Origin: Ancylobacter sp. SL191
GTDB taxonomy: Bacteria > Pseudomonadota > Alphaproteobacteria > Rhizobiales > Xanthobacteraceae
Assembly (NCBI RefSeq): GCF_026625645.1
Contig: NZ_CP113056.1
Span: 2,889,001 to 2,953,000, forward strand
DNA length: 64,000 nucleotides
Direction: 5' to 3'
Positions within the stretch are counted from its first letter, which is position 1; each line of letters opens with the position of its first letter. The translations under genes and the position numbers were made by a program. Of the stretch, positions 50,623 to 60,038 are shown in pieces. A model generated the notes under the pieces. It was not told the DNA's origin, did not search any database, and saw only the letters and a program-made list of their open reading frames with translations.

Positions 50623-51618
50623 ATGCCCCAGCCCAACCACGCTTTCGCGTCACGCATCCCGGCCGGGCGCGGTCGGCTGTGCCTGACGGTCGGCCTGCTG
50701 GTGGCGACACTGGCGGGCTGCGCCGATGCGGGCCCGCCGCGCTATCAGGGCTATGCCGAGGGCGATCTGATCTTCGTCGGACCGGATGAGGCGGGCCGGT
50801 TGACCGGCCTCGCCGTGGAGGAGGGGAACCGCGTCACTCAAGGCGCGGCGCTGTTCACCATTGATGCCGCGCTCCAGCAGGCGGAGGTCGACGCGGCGCA
50901 GGCGAGCCTCGCCCAGGCGCAGGCGGAGCTGGAGAACCTGATCAGCGCCGCTCAGCGCCCGCAGGAGATCGCCGTGCTGGAGGCGACGCGGCGCCGGGCT
51001 GCGGCGACGCTCGACCTCTCGCGCATCGAGCTTGAGCGGCAAAAGGAGCTCTTTGCCAAGCAGGTCGGCTCAAAGGCGGCGCTCGATACCGCCCAGCACA
51101 CCTATGACCAGAACCAGGCGGCGCTGGACGAGGTGGACACGCAGATCACCGTGGCCGGCCTCGGCTCGCGCGAGAAGCAGATCGCGGCGGCCCAGCGCGC
51201 CGTCGAGGCGGCCGAGGCCAATCTCAAGGCGGCGCGCACGCGGCTCACCCGGCGCAGCCTCGCCGCGCCCGTCGCGGGCTCGGTCGAGACGGTGTATTTC
51301 CGGCCGGGCGAGCTGGTGCCGGCGGGTCGGCCGGTGGTGTCGCTTCTGCCGCCCGAACTCATCAAGCTGCGCTTCTTCGTGCCCGAACCCGATCTGCCGC
51401 GCTTCACCCTCGGCGCGCCGGTGCGGGTGACCTGCGATGGCTGTGCGGCGCCGGTGGATGCCAAGGTGAGCTACATCGCCGCCAGCGCCGAATACACGCC
51501 GCCGGTCATCTACAGCCTCGATGAACGGGCCAAGCTTGTCTTCCTCCTGGAAGCACGCGCCGACAGGCCGGGGGCGCTGCGGCCGGGGCAGCCGATCACC
51601 GTGCAGCTCCTGCCATGA
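50623..51618 (+). CDS. HlyD-family efflux adaptor, predicted lipoprotein
   Basis: A protein of about 331 residues. The N-terminus has a lipobox (LVATLAGC), so it should be lipid-anchored. It has a biotinyl-lipoyl-like half-motif (LTGLAVEEGNRVTQGAALFTID), a long coiled coil (residues about 85-200, Ala/Gln/Glu-rich), the second half-motif (APVAGSVETVYFRPGELV) and a beta-barrel. This is the YbhG/HlyD layout linking an inner-membrane ABC transporter to the envelope. The start may be the GTG at 50617. The stop overlaps the ATPase gene start (ATGA). Confidence 0.88.
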   Translation: MPQPNHAFASRIPAGRGRLCLTVGLLVATLAGCADAGPPRYQGYAEGDLIFVGPDEAGRLTGLAVEEGNRVTQGAALFTIDAALQQAEVDAAQASLAQAQAELENLISAAQRPQEIAVLEATRRRAAATLDLSRIELERQKELFAKQVGSKAALDTAQHTYDQNQAALDEVDTQITVAGLGSREKQIAAAQRAVEAAEANLKAARTRLTRRSLAAPVAGSVETVYFRPGELVPAGRPVVSLLPPELIKLRFFVPEPDLPRFTLGAPVRVTCDGCAAPVDAKVSYIAASAEYTPPVIYSLDERAKLVFLLEARADRPGALRPGQPITVQLLP

Positions 51619-52562
51619 GCGGCGAGGGGGAACCATCGCCGCCGGGCTACGCCATCGAGGTGGAAGGCCTCTCCAAGGGGTTTGGCGATCGTGTGGTGGT
51701 GCGCGATCTCTCGATGCGGGTGCGGCGCGGCCAGATCTACGGCTTTCTGGGGCCGAATGGTTCGGGAAAGACGACCACGATCCGCATGCTCTGCGGGCTG
51801 CTGACGCCGGATGCCGGGCGGGGGACGTGCCTGGGCTACGACATTCTGCGCGAGGCGCGCACCATCCGCCGCCATGTCGGCTATATGACGCAGAAATTCA
51901 GTCTCTATGCCGATCTGTCGGTGCGCGAGAATCTTGAATTCGTCGCCCGCATCTATGGCGTGCCGGACCCGGTGGGGGCCGCGCGGGCCGCCGTCGAGCG
52001 GCTGGGCCTTGCCGGACGCGACCGGCAGCTTGCCGGGTCGCTTTCCGGCGGCTGGAAGCAGCGCCTGGCGCTCGGCGCCTGCATCCTGCCCGCGCCGCAA
52101 CTCCTTCTGCTCGACGAGCCGACCGCCGGTGTCGATCCCAAGGCGCGGCGCGAGTTCTGGGCGCAAATCCATGAGCTGGCGGCGGAAGGGCTGACCGTGC
52201 TGGTCTCGACCCATTACATGGACGAGGCCGAACGCTGCCATGAGATCGCGTATATCGCCTATGGCGAATTGCTGGCGCAGGGGCCGGTAGCCGAGGTGGT
52301 CGCCCGCTCGGGCCTTTCCACCTGGACCGTGACGGGCGGCGACCCGGCGGCGCTGGCGCGGGAGCTTTCCGGCTTGCCGGGCATCGAGATGGTCGCGCCT
52401 TTCGGGGCCAGCGTGCATGTCGGCGGGCATGACGCGGCGGCGCTGGAGGCGGCCATCGCGCCCTATCGCGACCGGCCGGGGCTCGACTGGCGGCAGGACG
52501 CCCCGACCCTGGAGGACGTCTTCATCGACCTGATGAACCGCTCGCGGGATAATTTCCGATGA
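51615..52562 (+). CDS. ABC transporter ATP-binding protein (ABC-2 exporter)
   Basis: A 315-residue ATPase of the DrrA/YbhF-type. Walker A is GPNGSGKTT, the signature is LAGSLSGGWKQRLALGACI and Walker B is LLLLDEPTAGVDP, with a switch His in VLVSTHYMDEAE. The C-terminal 75 residues are the DUF4162-like domain common in ABC-2 exporters. The single ATPase pairs with the downstream permease and upstream HlyD adaptor; 4-bp overlaps on both sides indicate one coupled operon. Substrate unknown; drugs or lipids are typical. Confidence 0.92.
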   Translation: MSGEGEPSPPGYAIEVEGLSKGFGDRVVVRDLSMRVRRGQIYGFLGPNGSGKTTTIRMLCGLLTPDAGRGTCLGYDILREARTIRRHVGYMTQKFSLYADLSVRENLEFVARIYGVPDPVGAARAAVERLGLAGRDRQLAGSLSGGWKQRLALGACILPAPQLLLLDEPTAGVDPKARREFWAQIHELAAEGLTVLVSTHYMDEAERCHEIAYIAYGELLAQGPVAEVVARSGLSTWTVTGGDPAALARELSGLPGIEMVAPFGASVHVGGHDAAALEAAIAPYRDRPGLDWRQDAPTLEDVFIDLMNRSRDNFR

Positions 52563-53704
52563 GCGGCTCGCTGCGCCGGATCGGCGCCATGATGCGCAAG
52601 GAGTTCCTGCAATTGCTGCGGGACCGGGTGTCCTTCGCCAGCATGATCATGATCCCGCTGCTGCAGCTCGTGCTGTTCGGCTACGCCATCAACACCACGC
52701 CGCGGCATCTGCCGACTGCCGTGCTGGCGCATGAGAACACCTCGCTCACCCGCGCTTTGCTTGCCGCGCTGGAGAACACCAAATACTTCGCCGTCACCCA
52801 TCATCCGCGCACCGAGGCCGAAGCCGAGCGGTTGATGCGCTCGGGCGACGTGCTGTTCGTGGTGGAGATCCCCGCCGGCTTTGAGAGGGCGGTGCGGCGG
52901 GGGGAAAGCCCGGCGCTTCTGGTGGCGGCGGACGCTACTGACCCCGTGGCCTCGGGCAGCGCGCTCGCGGCGCTGAGCCGGCTGGTCGATGCGGCGGTGA
53001 CGCGGGAGCGTTTCGCGGTCGATGGCGGGCCGCGCGGCAGCGGGCTGGAGGACCAGCCTCCCCCCTTCGAGATCATCACCCATGCCCGTTACAACCCGGC
53101 GGCGGTGACGCAGCTCAACATCGTGCCCGGCCTGCTCGGCACCATCCTCACGATGACCATGCTGATCTTCACCGCGCTCTCGGTGACGCGGGAGATCGAG
53201 CGCGGGACGATGGAAACGCTGCTCGCCATGCCAATCCGCCCGGTCGAGGTGATGCTCGGCAAGATCGCGCCCTATGTGCTGGTCGGCGCCGGGCAGGCGG
53301 CGCTGATCGTATTGGCGGGAATCGGGCTGTTCGCCGTGCCGGTGGTGGGCTCGCTCGGGCTGCTCACCGCGCTCACCGCGCTGTTCATCGTGGCGAACCT
53401 CTCCATCGGCTACACCTTCTCGACGCTGGCGCAGAACCAGCTTCAGGCGGTGCAGATGACCTTCATGTACTTCCTGCCCAATATCCTGCTGTCCGGCTTC
53501 ATGTTCCCCTTCGCCGGCATGCCGCGCTGGGCGCAATGGATTTCCGAGACCCTGCCACTCACCCATTATCTGCGCATGGTGCGCGGCATCCTGCTCAAGG
53601 GCGCGACGGCTAGCGACCTCGCCACGGACATTGCCGGGCTGACCGCGATCATGCTGGTCGCCATGCTGATCGCCGTCAGCCGCTTCCGGCAGACACTCGA
53701 TTGA
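52559..53704 (+). CDS. ABC-2 type transporter permease
   Basis: A 381-residue permease of the YbhR/YbhS type: one N-terminal membrane segment (MIMIPLLQLVLFGYAI), a periplasmic domain of about 130 residues, then five C-terminal segments (NIVPGLLGTILTMTMLIFTALSVTREIERGTMETLL contains the family block REIERGTMETLLAMPI; FMYFLPNILLSGFMFPFAGMP near the end). E. coli YbhFSR uses two permeases; here one permease probably forms a homodimer. It is the last gene before the repeat field. Confidence 0.92.
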   Translation: MSGSLRRIGAMMRKEFLQLLRDRVSFASMIMIPLLQLVLFGYAINTTPRHLPTAVLAHENTSLTRALLAALENTKYFAVTHHPRTEAEAERLMRSGDVLFVVEIPAGFERAVRRGESPALLVAADATDPVASGSALAALSRLVDAAVTRERFAVDGGPRGSGLEDQPPPFEIITHARYNPAAVTQLNIVPGLLGTILTMTMLIFTALSVTREIERGTMETLLAMPIRPVEVMLGKIAPYVLVGAGQAALIVLAGIGLFAVPVVGSLGLLTALTALFIVANLSIGYTFSTLAQNQLQAVQMTFMYFLPNILLSGFMFPFAGMPRWAQWISETLPLTHYLRMVRGILLKGATASDLATDIAGLTAIMLVAMLIAVSRFRQTLD

Positions 53705-53822
53705 CGGGGCGGCGCGCCGCGCATCCCCGTCATCGCCGCCCTTCCTTCCCGCGCGTCCCGCCTTCACACCGTCATTCCCGCCGTCATCCCGGCCCTCCCG
53801 CCGTCATCCCCACCTTCCGGCC

Positions 53823-53911
53823 GTCATCCCCGGGCTTGACCCGGGGATCCACGTCTTGGTCCGGGCGCGCGGGAGAAGACGTGGATGGCCGGGCCAAGCC
53901 CGGTCCTGACG
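53823..53911. repeat. Type A palindromic repeat (solitary copy)
   Basis: An 89-bp imperfect inverted repeat. Left arm: GTCATCCCCGGGCTTGACC and GGGGATCCACG; right arm: CGTGGATGGCCGGGCCAAG and CCCGG..TGAC. Each arm is itself palindromic, so a branched hairpin can form. Related to the tandem copies at 54785-55358. Confidence 0.85.
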
Positions 53912-53940
53912 TCGTAAGGGTGGTGATGAGCGCGTCATGC

Positions 53941-54013
53941 GATCCCGGCTCTCCGGCTTCGCGGAGCCTGCCCTTGGGCTTGCCAAAGGCAAGACCCGAG
54001 GGGCCGGGATGAC
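53941..54013. repeat. Type B palindromic repeat, copy 1
   Basis: A 73-bp element bounded by GATCCCGGC and GCCGGGATGAC, enclosing two smaller hairpins (CTCTCCGGCTTCGCGGAG and CTTGGGCTTGCCAAAGGCAAG). It can form a three-way branched structure. Nearly identical to 55390-55462. Confidence 0.85.
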
Positions 54014-54551
54014 GAATGGACGCCCCCCGCACCAAAACCCCCGCGCCGCTGTCGCGGCCGGGGTTCTGCACCGTTCCCATCCGCCCTTGAGGGGCGCGCG
54101 GGGCACCGGGGCGGACGCCAACGGCGGCCGCCTGCACCTTTGTTTTAAAAGGTGGTGCAAGCCTTCACTCAGCCAACCGACGCGCCGCTCCCGGCGCCCC
54201 GCACGCGGTGTTTTTTGGCTTGCTCCGAATGGCCCCTGGAGGAGTCAGACTTGCTATCCTCCACTGAAGGCGGCGCCCACGCGCTTGAAGGCGCGTAGCA
54301 TCCCGCCCGTGAACGGCGCTACGCCGCACGGGAACACCCGACTTGGGCCGCGACGCCTCCGGGTGCGTTACTCCCGCCGACGCCGCCACCGCCCCCATCC
54401 CCCACGCCGGCCGCTCCGGACGCACCCCTCGGTGAGGACAGGTGCGGGCAGGATGACGGAGATTGGGGTGAATGTCTAGGTTTATTTTCCTAGGCAGATC
54501 TCTCGCCACGCCGGTGCGTCGGCGCCTCTGCCCATCGCCGCGCCTGTAACC
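54014..54551. other. Hairpin-rich intergenic segment, possible structured RNA or degenerate element
   Basis: A run of separate stable stems: AACCCC/GGGGTT with inner GCCGC/GCGGC (54036-54065), TGCACC/GGTGCA around a T/A-rich loop (54133-54159), GGAGGA/TCCTCC (54238-54262), ACGCGC/GCGCGT (near 54279-54296), CCGTG-AA-CGGCG-CTA-CGCCG-CACGG (54307-54331) and CACCCG/CGGGTG (near 54335-54365). No tRNA, SRP, 6S, tmRNA or RNase P signature was recognised. It is flanked by type B and C repeats. Confidence 0.35.
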
Positions 54552-54586
54552 GTCATCCCGGACGGCCGCAGGCCGATCCGGGATCG
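54552..54586. repeat. Type C palindromic repeat, copy 1
   Basis: A short hairpin element: GTCATCCCGGA, CGGCC, loop, GGCCG, ATCCGGGATCGCG. Three copies occur in the field (54552, 54711, 55479). Confidence 0.8.
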
Positions 54587-54634
54587 CGCTCCGGTTTGCC
54601 CGATGCACGCGCCGCAGGCTCTCCAACGGATGAC

Positions 54635-54669
54635 GATCCCGGCTCTCCGGCTACGCCTCCGGCCGGGAT
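54635..54669. repeat. Type D palindromic repeat
   Basis: GATCCCGGC...GGCCGGGAT with a short CTCTCCGGCTACGCCTCC interior. It looks like a shortened type B element lacking the second inner hairpin. Confidence 0.7.
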
Positions 54670-54710
54670 GACGACGGACGGGAAGGCGTTACGACGGCCT
54701 ATTATTCAGC

Positions 54711-54745
54711 GTCATCCCGGACGGCCAAAGGCCGATCCGGGATCG
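54711..54745. repeat. Type C palindromic repeat, copy 2
   Basis: Same as copy 1 except for the loop (AAA instead of GCA). Confidence 0.8.
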
Positions 54746-54784
54746 CGTGCCGCCCTGGTCACGCGGTCGCCCTCCCAGAACCTC

Positions 54785-55358
54785 GTCATCCCCGGACTTG
54801 ATCCGGGGATCCACGACTTGGGGCCGTGCGCGGCGAGCCAAGTCGTGGATGGCCGGGCCAAGCCCGGCCATGACGTCGTTAAGGGTGGCGGCGTCGCCCC
54901 CGAGGTTGGGCACCCGTTCCGTCCCCGCGCGTCCCACCTTCCCGCCGTCATCCCCGGGCTTGACCCGGGGATCCACGACTTGATCCGAGCGCGGCGCAGG
55001 CAAGACGTGGATGGCCGGGCCAAGCCCGGCCATGACGTCGTTAAGGGTGGCGGCGTCGCCCCCGAGGTTGGGCACCCGTTCCGTCCCCGCGCGTCCCGCA
55101 CTCACCCCGTCATCCCCGGGCTTGACCCGGGGATCCATGACTTCAGCCGTGCGCGGCGAGCCAAGTCGTGGATGGCCGGGCCAAGCCCGGCCATGACGGC
55201 GTTAAGGGTGGCGGCGTCGCCCCCGAGGTTGGGTACCCGTTCCGTCCCCGCGCGTCCCGCCCTCACGCCGTCATCCCCGGGCTTGACCCGGGGATCCACG
55301 ACTTGGGGCCGTGCGCAACGAGGAAGTCGTGGATGGCCGGGCCAAGCCCGGCCATGAC
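54785..55358. repeat. Tandem array of four type A repeats, period 161-162 bp
   Basis: Copies begin with GTCATCCCCGG at 54785, 54947, 55109 and 55270. Each has the palindrome of about 90 bp followed by a well-conserved spacer of about 72 bp (containing AAGGGTGGCGGCGTCGCCCC and GGGCACCCGTTCCGTCCCCG). Loops inside the palindromes vary (for example GGGGCCGTGCGCGGCGAG against ATCCGAGCGCGGCGCAGG). Spacer conservation shows amplification of the whole 162-bp unit, not separate insertions. Confidence 0.9.
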
Positions 55359-55389
55359 GGTGTGCGGGGGGATGAGCGCGTCGGATGAC

Positions 55390-55462
55390 GATCCCGGCTC
55401 TCCGGCTTCGCCGAGCCTGCCCTTGGGCTTGCCAAAGGCAAGACCCGAGGGGCCGGGATGAC
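55390..55462. repeat. Type B palindromic repeat, copy 2
   Basis: Matches 53941-54013 almost base for base. Both copies follow a type A element and share a GATGAGCGCGTC motif in the gap between A and B. Confidence 0.85.
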
Positions 55463-55478
55463 GGCATCTTTGTGAAGC

Positions 55479-55515
55479 GTCATCCCGGACGGCCGACAGG
55501 CCGATCCGGGATCGC
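55479..55515. repeat. Type C palindromic repeat, copy 3
   Basis: GTCATCCCGGACGGCC-GACA-GGCCGATCCGGGATCGCG in shorthand arms; one base longer in the loop than copies 1 and 2. Confidence 0.8.
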
Positions 55516-55614
55516 GGGCCGCCTCACCCCGACATGACAATCACGCCATCCCGCCCCTAGGCGCGGGCGGGTCATCGTGGCTTCATATCGCGGGCCCAAG
55601 GGGAAACGGATTGG

Positions 55615-57156
55615 GTGGCCAAGGGGATGGGGATGTTCGGCGCGGATAAGGGACGGTCGGTCCAGGACTATATTGACGAGATGCCGGTGTGGGCCGATGG
55701 CACGCCGGTCGGCTCTACACCGATGACCGGCATGCAATGGCGGATCTGGTGGCTCGCCGCCTTCGGCAAATTCTTCGAGGGCATGGTGGTGTTCACCACC
55801 GCCGTCGCCCTGCCGCTGATTTCCGCCGAATTCGGTCTCGGCGCCACCGAGCACGGCGTCATCGGCGCGGCGAGCCTCGCCGGTATTCTGGTCGGCGCGC
55901 TGCTGCTGGGCGGGCTGTCCGACACGTTCGGGCGCAAGTTCATGTTCGTGGTCGAGATGATCCTGTTCATGATCTTTCTCGTCCTGCTGTCGGTGAGCCC
56001 GACCTATTTCTGGCTGGCAGTCTTCCTGTTCGGCGTCGGCGTGGCGCTGGGCTGCGACTATCCGACGGCGCATCTCATCATTTCGGAGAGCATTCCGAGC
56101 GCCAATCGCGGCCGGCTGGTGCTGGCGGCCTTCGGTTTCCAGGCGCTGGGGGCGCTGGCCGGTACGGCAGTCGGCTATGCGGTGCTGGTGAACGATCCGA
56201 CCGTCTCCGCCTGGCGGCTGATGTATGCGGCGGTGATCCTGCCCGCCGCCATCGTCACCGTCGGGCGTTTCTTCATCACTGAATCCGCGCCCTGGCTGTT
56301 CGCGCAGGGGCGGACGATGGAGGCGGCGCACGAGACCGCCCGGCTGCTCTCTCGCGAGCCCGCCTATCCGCACCAGGTCGAGCTGGCGACGCCCGCCGCC
56401 GGGGCAGGGGCGTCAGGACACGGAGCCGGGGCCTCCGGCTGGCGCGAGCTGTTCACCCGCCGCAACCGGCGGGCGACGATCCTCGCTTCCGTGCCGTGGT
56501 TCATGCAGGATCTCAGCACCTATGGCATCGGGCTGTTCACCCCCACCATCCTCGCCGCCGCCTTCGGCCATGGCGGGCCGGTCACTCATGACGTGACCGA
56601 CATCGTCGCCAGCCAGGTGCTGGCGGCCGAGGGCGCGGCGCTGATCGACACGCTGCTGATCGCCGGTATCTTCGCGGCGGTGCTGCTGGCCGACCGGGTG
56701 GGGCGCATTCCCTTGCAGATCATCGGCTTCATCGGCTGCGCCGCCGGCCTGCTGCTGGCCGCCATGTCGCATTACTATCCCGATCCCGGCCGCACCCTGC
56801 TGATCTTTGCCGGCTTCATGCTGTTCAACTTCATGACCAATGTCGGCCCGAACGCGCAGACCTATCTGATCGCCGGCGAGGTGTTTCCGACCCGCGTGCG
56901 CGGCAAGGGCGCGGGGCTGGCCGCCGCCACCGGCAAGATCGGCGCGGTGCTGACCGCGTTCCTGTTTCCCATCCTGCTGGCCGATATCGGCACCACCGCG
57001 CTGCTGATCGGCCTCGCCCTGACCTCCTTTGCCGGCGCGGCGATCACCTGGGCGTTCCGGGTGGAGACCATGGGCGCGGATCTCGAACGCCTGCACCAGC
57101 GCGCGGCGGACGATAGCCTCGACACGATCGCCGGTGCGGCGCGCGAGCCCGCCTGA
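55615..57156 (+). CDS. MFS transporter, sugar/acid porter type
   Basis: A 513-residue major-facilitator transporter with twelve membrane segments. The loop 2-3 motif is GGLSDTFGRKFM, the repeat in the second half is LLADRVGRIPL, and SESIPSANRGR and GEVFPTRVRGKGAG resemble sugar-porter motifs. A cytosolic loop of about 70 residues with an Ala/Gly-rich patch (AAGAGASGHGAGAS) separates the halves. A hydrophilic N-terminus of about 40 residues precedes TM1. The substrate is unknown. Start is GTG 55615 (AAGGGGAAA upstream) or ATG 55627/55633. Confidence 0.88.
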   Translation: MAKGMGMFGADKGRSVQDYIDEMPVWADGTPVGSTPMTGMQWRIWWLAAFGKFFEGMVVFTTAVALPLISAEFGLGATEHGVIGAASLAGILVGALLLGGLSDTFGRKFMFVVEMILFMIFLVLLSVSPTYFWLAVFLFGVGVALGCDYPTAHLIISESIPSANRGRLVLAAFGFQALGALAGTAVGYAVLVNDPTVSAWRLMYAAVILPAAIVTVGRFFITESAPWLFAQGRTMEAAHETARLLSREPAYPHQVELATPAAGAGASGHGAGASGWRELFTRRNRRATILASVPWFMQDLSTYGIGLFTPTILAAAFGHGGPVTHDVTDIVASQVLAAEGAALIDTLLIAGIFAAVLLADRVGRIPLQIIGFIGCAAGLLLAAMSHYYPDPGRTLLIFAGFMLFNFMTNVGPNAQTYLIAGEVFPTRVRGKGAGLAAATGKIGAVLTAFLFPILLADIGTTALLIGLALTSFAGAAITWAFRVETMGADLERLHQRAADDSLDTIAGAAREPA

Positions 57157-57174
57157 TCGCGCGCGCTGCAAACG

Positions 57175-57205
57175 AAAAGGGCGCAGCTTGCGCCGCGCCC
57201 TTTGT
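57175..57205. terminator. Rho-independent terminator between MFS gene and groEL
   Basis: AAAGGGCGC (57176-57184) pairs with GCGCCCTTT (57195-57203). Symmetric A and T flanks make it usable from both convergent sides. It lies beyond the extra groEL tail cassettes. Confidence 0.8.
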
Positions 57206-57236
57206 AATCGTCAGCCTTGCGGCGAACGAGTGTCGA

Positions 57237-57404
57237 TCAGAAGTCCATGCCGCCACCAAAGCCGGGCTTGCCCGGCTTTGGTCTCAAGAAGTCAGCGTGG
57301 GCGAATGGGCTTCCTCAGAAGTCCATGCCGCCCATGCCGCCGCCCGAGACGTCGGCCTTGGCCGACGTCGGTTCTTGCGGGTGCCGGGCGGCTTCGGAGC
57401 TTCC
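57237..57404 (-). other. Two extra in-frame GroEL tail cassettes after the groEL stop
   Basis: Reading on from the groEL TGA in the same frame, 29 sense codons lead to [12 protein letters not shown] (stop at 57315-57317), then 25 more lead to GGGMDF-TGA (stop at 57237-57239). Both segments begin Gly-Ser and have no internal stop. Each contains a near-perfect palindrome with TT at its centre: GACGTCGGCC (57348-57357) with its complement, and ACCAAAGCCGGGC (57255-57267) with its complement. Could be relics of palindrome insertions that duplicated the gene end, or readthrough extensions. Confidence 0.75.
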
Positions 57405-59066
<1,662 letters not shown>

Positions 59067-59093
59067 TTACGACTTGCGTCGGGCGTTCGGGCG

Positions 59094-59408
59094 TCACGCC
59101 GCCTTCTTGGCGGAGGCGCTGTCGTCGATCACGCCGAGGATGTCGGACTCCTTCATGATCAGGTAGTCGACGCCGTCGATCTTGACCTCGGTGCCGGACC
59201 ACTTGCCGAACAGCACGCGGTCGCCGGCCTTCACATCGAGCGCAACGAGCTTGCCGGCCTCGTCGCGGGCACCCGGGCCCACCGCAACCACCTCGCCCTG
59301 CGAGGGCTTTTCCTTGGCGGTGTCGGGGATGATGATGCCGCCCGCGGTCTTGGTTTCCGCATCGACGCGCTTGACCACCACACGGTCATGCAGGGGACGG
59401 AACTTCAT
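59094..59408 (-). CDS. groES: 10-kDa co-chaperonin GroES
   Basis: A 104-residue Gro[18 protein letters not shown], the mobile loop [29 protein letters not shown] and a C-terminal [16 protein letters not shown], followed by a short SASAKKAA tail. Heptameric lid of GroEL. GGAGAG lies just upstream of the ATG. First gene of the groESL operon, under the CIRCE-overlapped promoter. Confidence 0.98.
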   Translation of the reverse strand: MKFRPLHDRVVVKRVDAETKTAGGIIIPDTAKEKPSQGEVVAVGPGARDEAGKLVALDVKAGDRVLFGKWSGTEVKIDGVDYLIMKESDILGVIDDSASAKKAA

Positions 59409-59538
59409 CGGTTCTCTCCAGAAAAGCTTGAACGATCATCTGGTTTCATGGCGGCGGATCGGCCGGAACGGTGCCGATCACGCTACCGCGAGGACATCTA
59501 GGCGGGGGGCGGAGGGGGCGCAAGGGTATGGCACGAAA

Positions 59539-59568
59539 AATTTAGCAGTCCGATGAAGTGAGTGCCAA
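59539..59568 (-). promoter_or_regulatory. Predicted groESL promoter
   Basis: On the minus strand, TTGGCA (-35, 59563-59568), 18-bp spacer, TAAATT (-10, 59539-59544). The CIRCE element spans most of it, so HrcA binding would exclude RNA polymerase. Confidence 0.6.
59542..59568. promoter_or_regulatory. CIRCE element (HrcA operator) of groESL
   Basis: TTAGCAGTC-N9-GAGTGCCAA, two mismatches from the consensus TTAGCACTC-N9-GAGTGCTAA and with exact spacing. It lies about 130 bp upstream of groES. A further TCAGCACTC half-site occurs near 59588. Confidence 0.85.
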
Positions 59569-59706
59569 GTCGTCAGCGGCGTCGCTGTCAGCACTCTGTC
59601 ATTCATGCTGCTAGTGCCCTGATATTAAACGTGAAACTCGATCTTTGGACTTGTTCGCGCAAGCCTCGTGCGCTCAACTCGGGACGTCAGCGAAAGGAGG
59701 TTCCGC

Positions 59707-60012
59707 ATGGCATCTCGTGAAGCAGCCGCACCTGGCGTGCGTCCCGCATCGGCCGATTTCGTCCGGCAGCTCGCCGGTTATGGCCTAACCACCGCCCAGA
59801 TCCTCTACCGCATGCCGGACCACCCGGCGCTGCTGCAGACCTATCTCTGGCAGCACTACGACCTTTATCCCCATTTCCCGGAGCTGAACCGCTTTCTCGA
59901 CTTCTGGAAGCGCGAGCTGGAAGGGCCGCTGCACTCGGTCACCATTGCGCATTCAAGGCTGATCAAGCCGGCGGAACTGCGCACGGTCGACGGGGTGTTC
60001 CAGATGCACTGA
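59707..60012 (+). CDS. usg: Usg family protein
   Basis: A 101-residue protein matching the alphaproteobacterial Usg family: FVRQLAGYGLTTAQILYRMPDHPALLQTYLWQHYDL (blocks GYGLTTAQILYRMPDHP and LWQHYDL), FPELNRFLDFWKRELEGPLHSV and LIKPAELRTVDGVF. Usg was named from trp-linked loci; its biochemical role is not known. AAAGGAGG lies 5 bp before the ATG at 59707, an excellent ribosome site. It diverges from groESL. Confidence 0.92.
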   Translation: MASREAAAPGVRPASADFVRQLAGYGLTTAQILYRMPDHPALLQTYLWQHYDLYPHFPELNRFLDFWKRELEGPLHSVTIAHSRLIKPAELRTVDGVFQMH

Positions 60013-60038
60013 GACACCCCGCCGGCCTGTGGCGCGCC

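Larger units (their letters stand above)
53705..55614. other. 1.9-kb gene-free repeat field
   Basis: No credible gene. The stretch holds at least four families of palindromic repeats (called A to D in separate entries) and a hairpin-rich stretch. Long reading frames across it give repeating peptides such as VIPGLDPGIHD and GRAKPGHDV, which are translations of the palindromes and not proteins. A composite A-then-B pair occurs at both ends (53823-54013 and 55270-55462), so the interior is bracketed by direct copies. Confidence 0.85.

Noticed and set aside
54165..54626. 153-codon minus-strand frame in the hairpin-rich segment
   Set aside because: Arg/Pro-rich composition, no ribosome site, and it runs through a type C repeat; better explained as non-coding.
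54596..55357. 253-codon frame across the repeat array (and 149- and 129-codon frames opposite)
   Set aside because: The peptide is a periodic translation of the palindromic repeats (VIPGLDPGIHD, GRAKPGHDV); it has no ribosome site, no domain, and both strands are equally open.
54785..55358. Possible CRISPR array
   Set aside because: The period is 162 bp, the 72-bp spacers are conserved instead of unique, and no cas genes are present.
59588..59625. Second full CIRCE upstream of the first
   Set aside because: TCAGCACTC is followed by TAGTGCC, but the spacing is not 9 bp and the right arm is weak.
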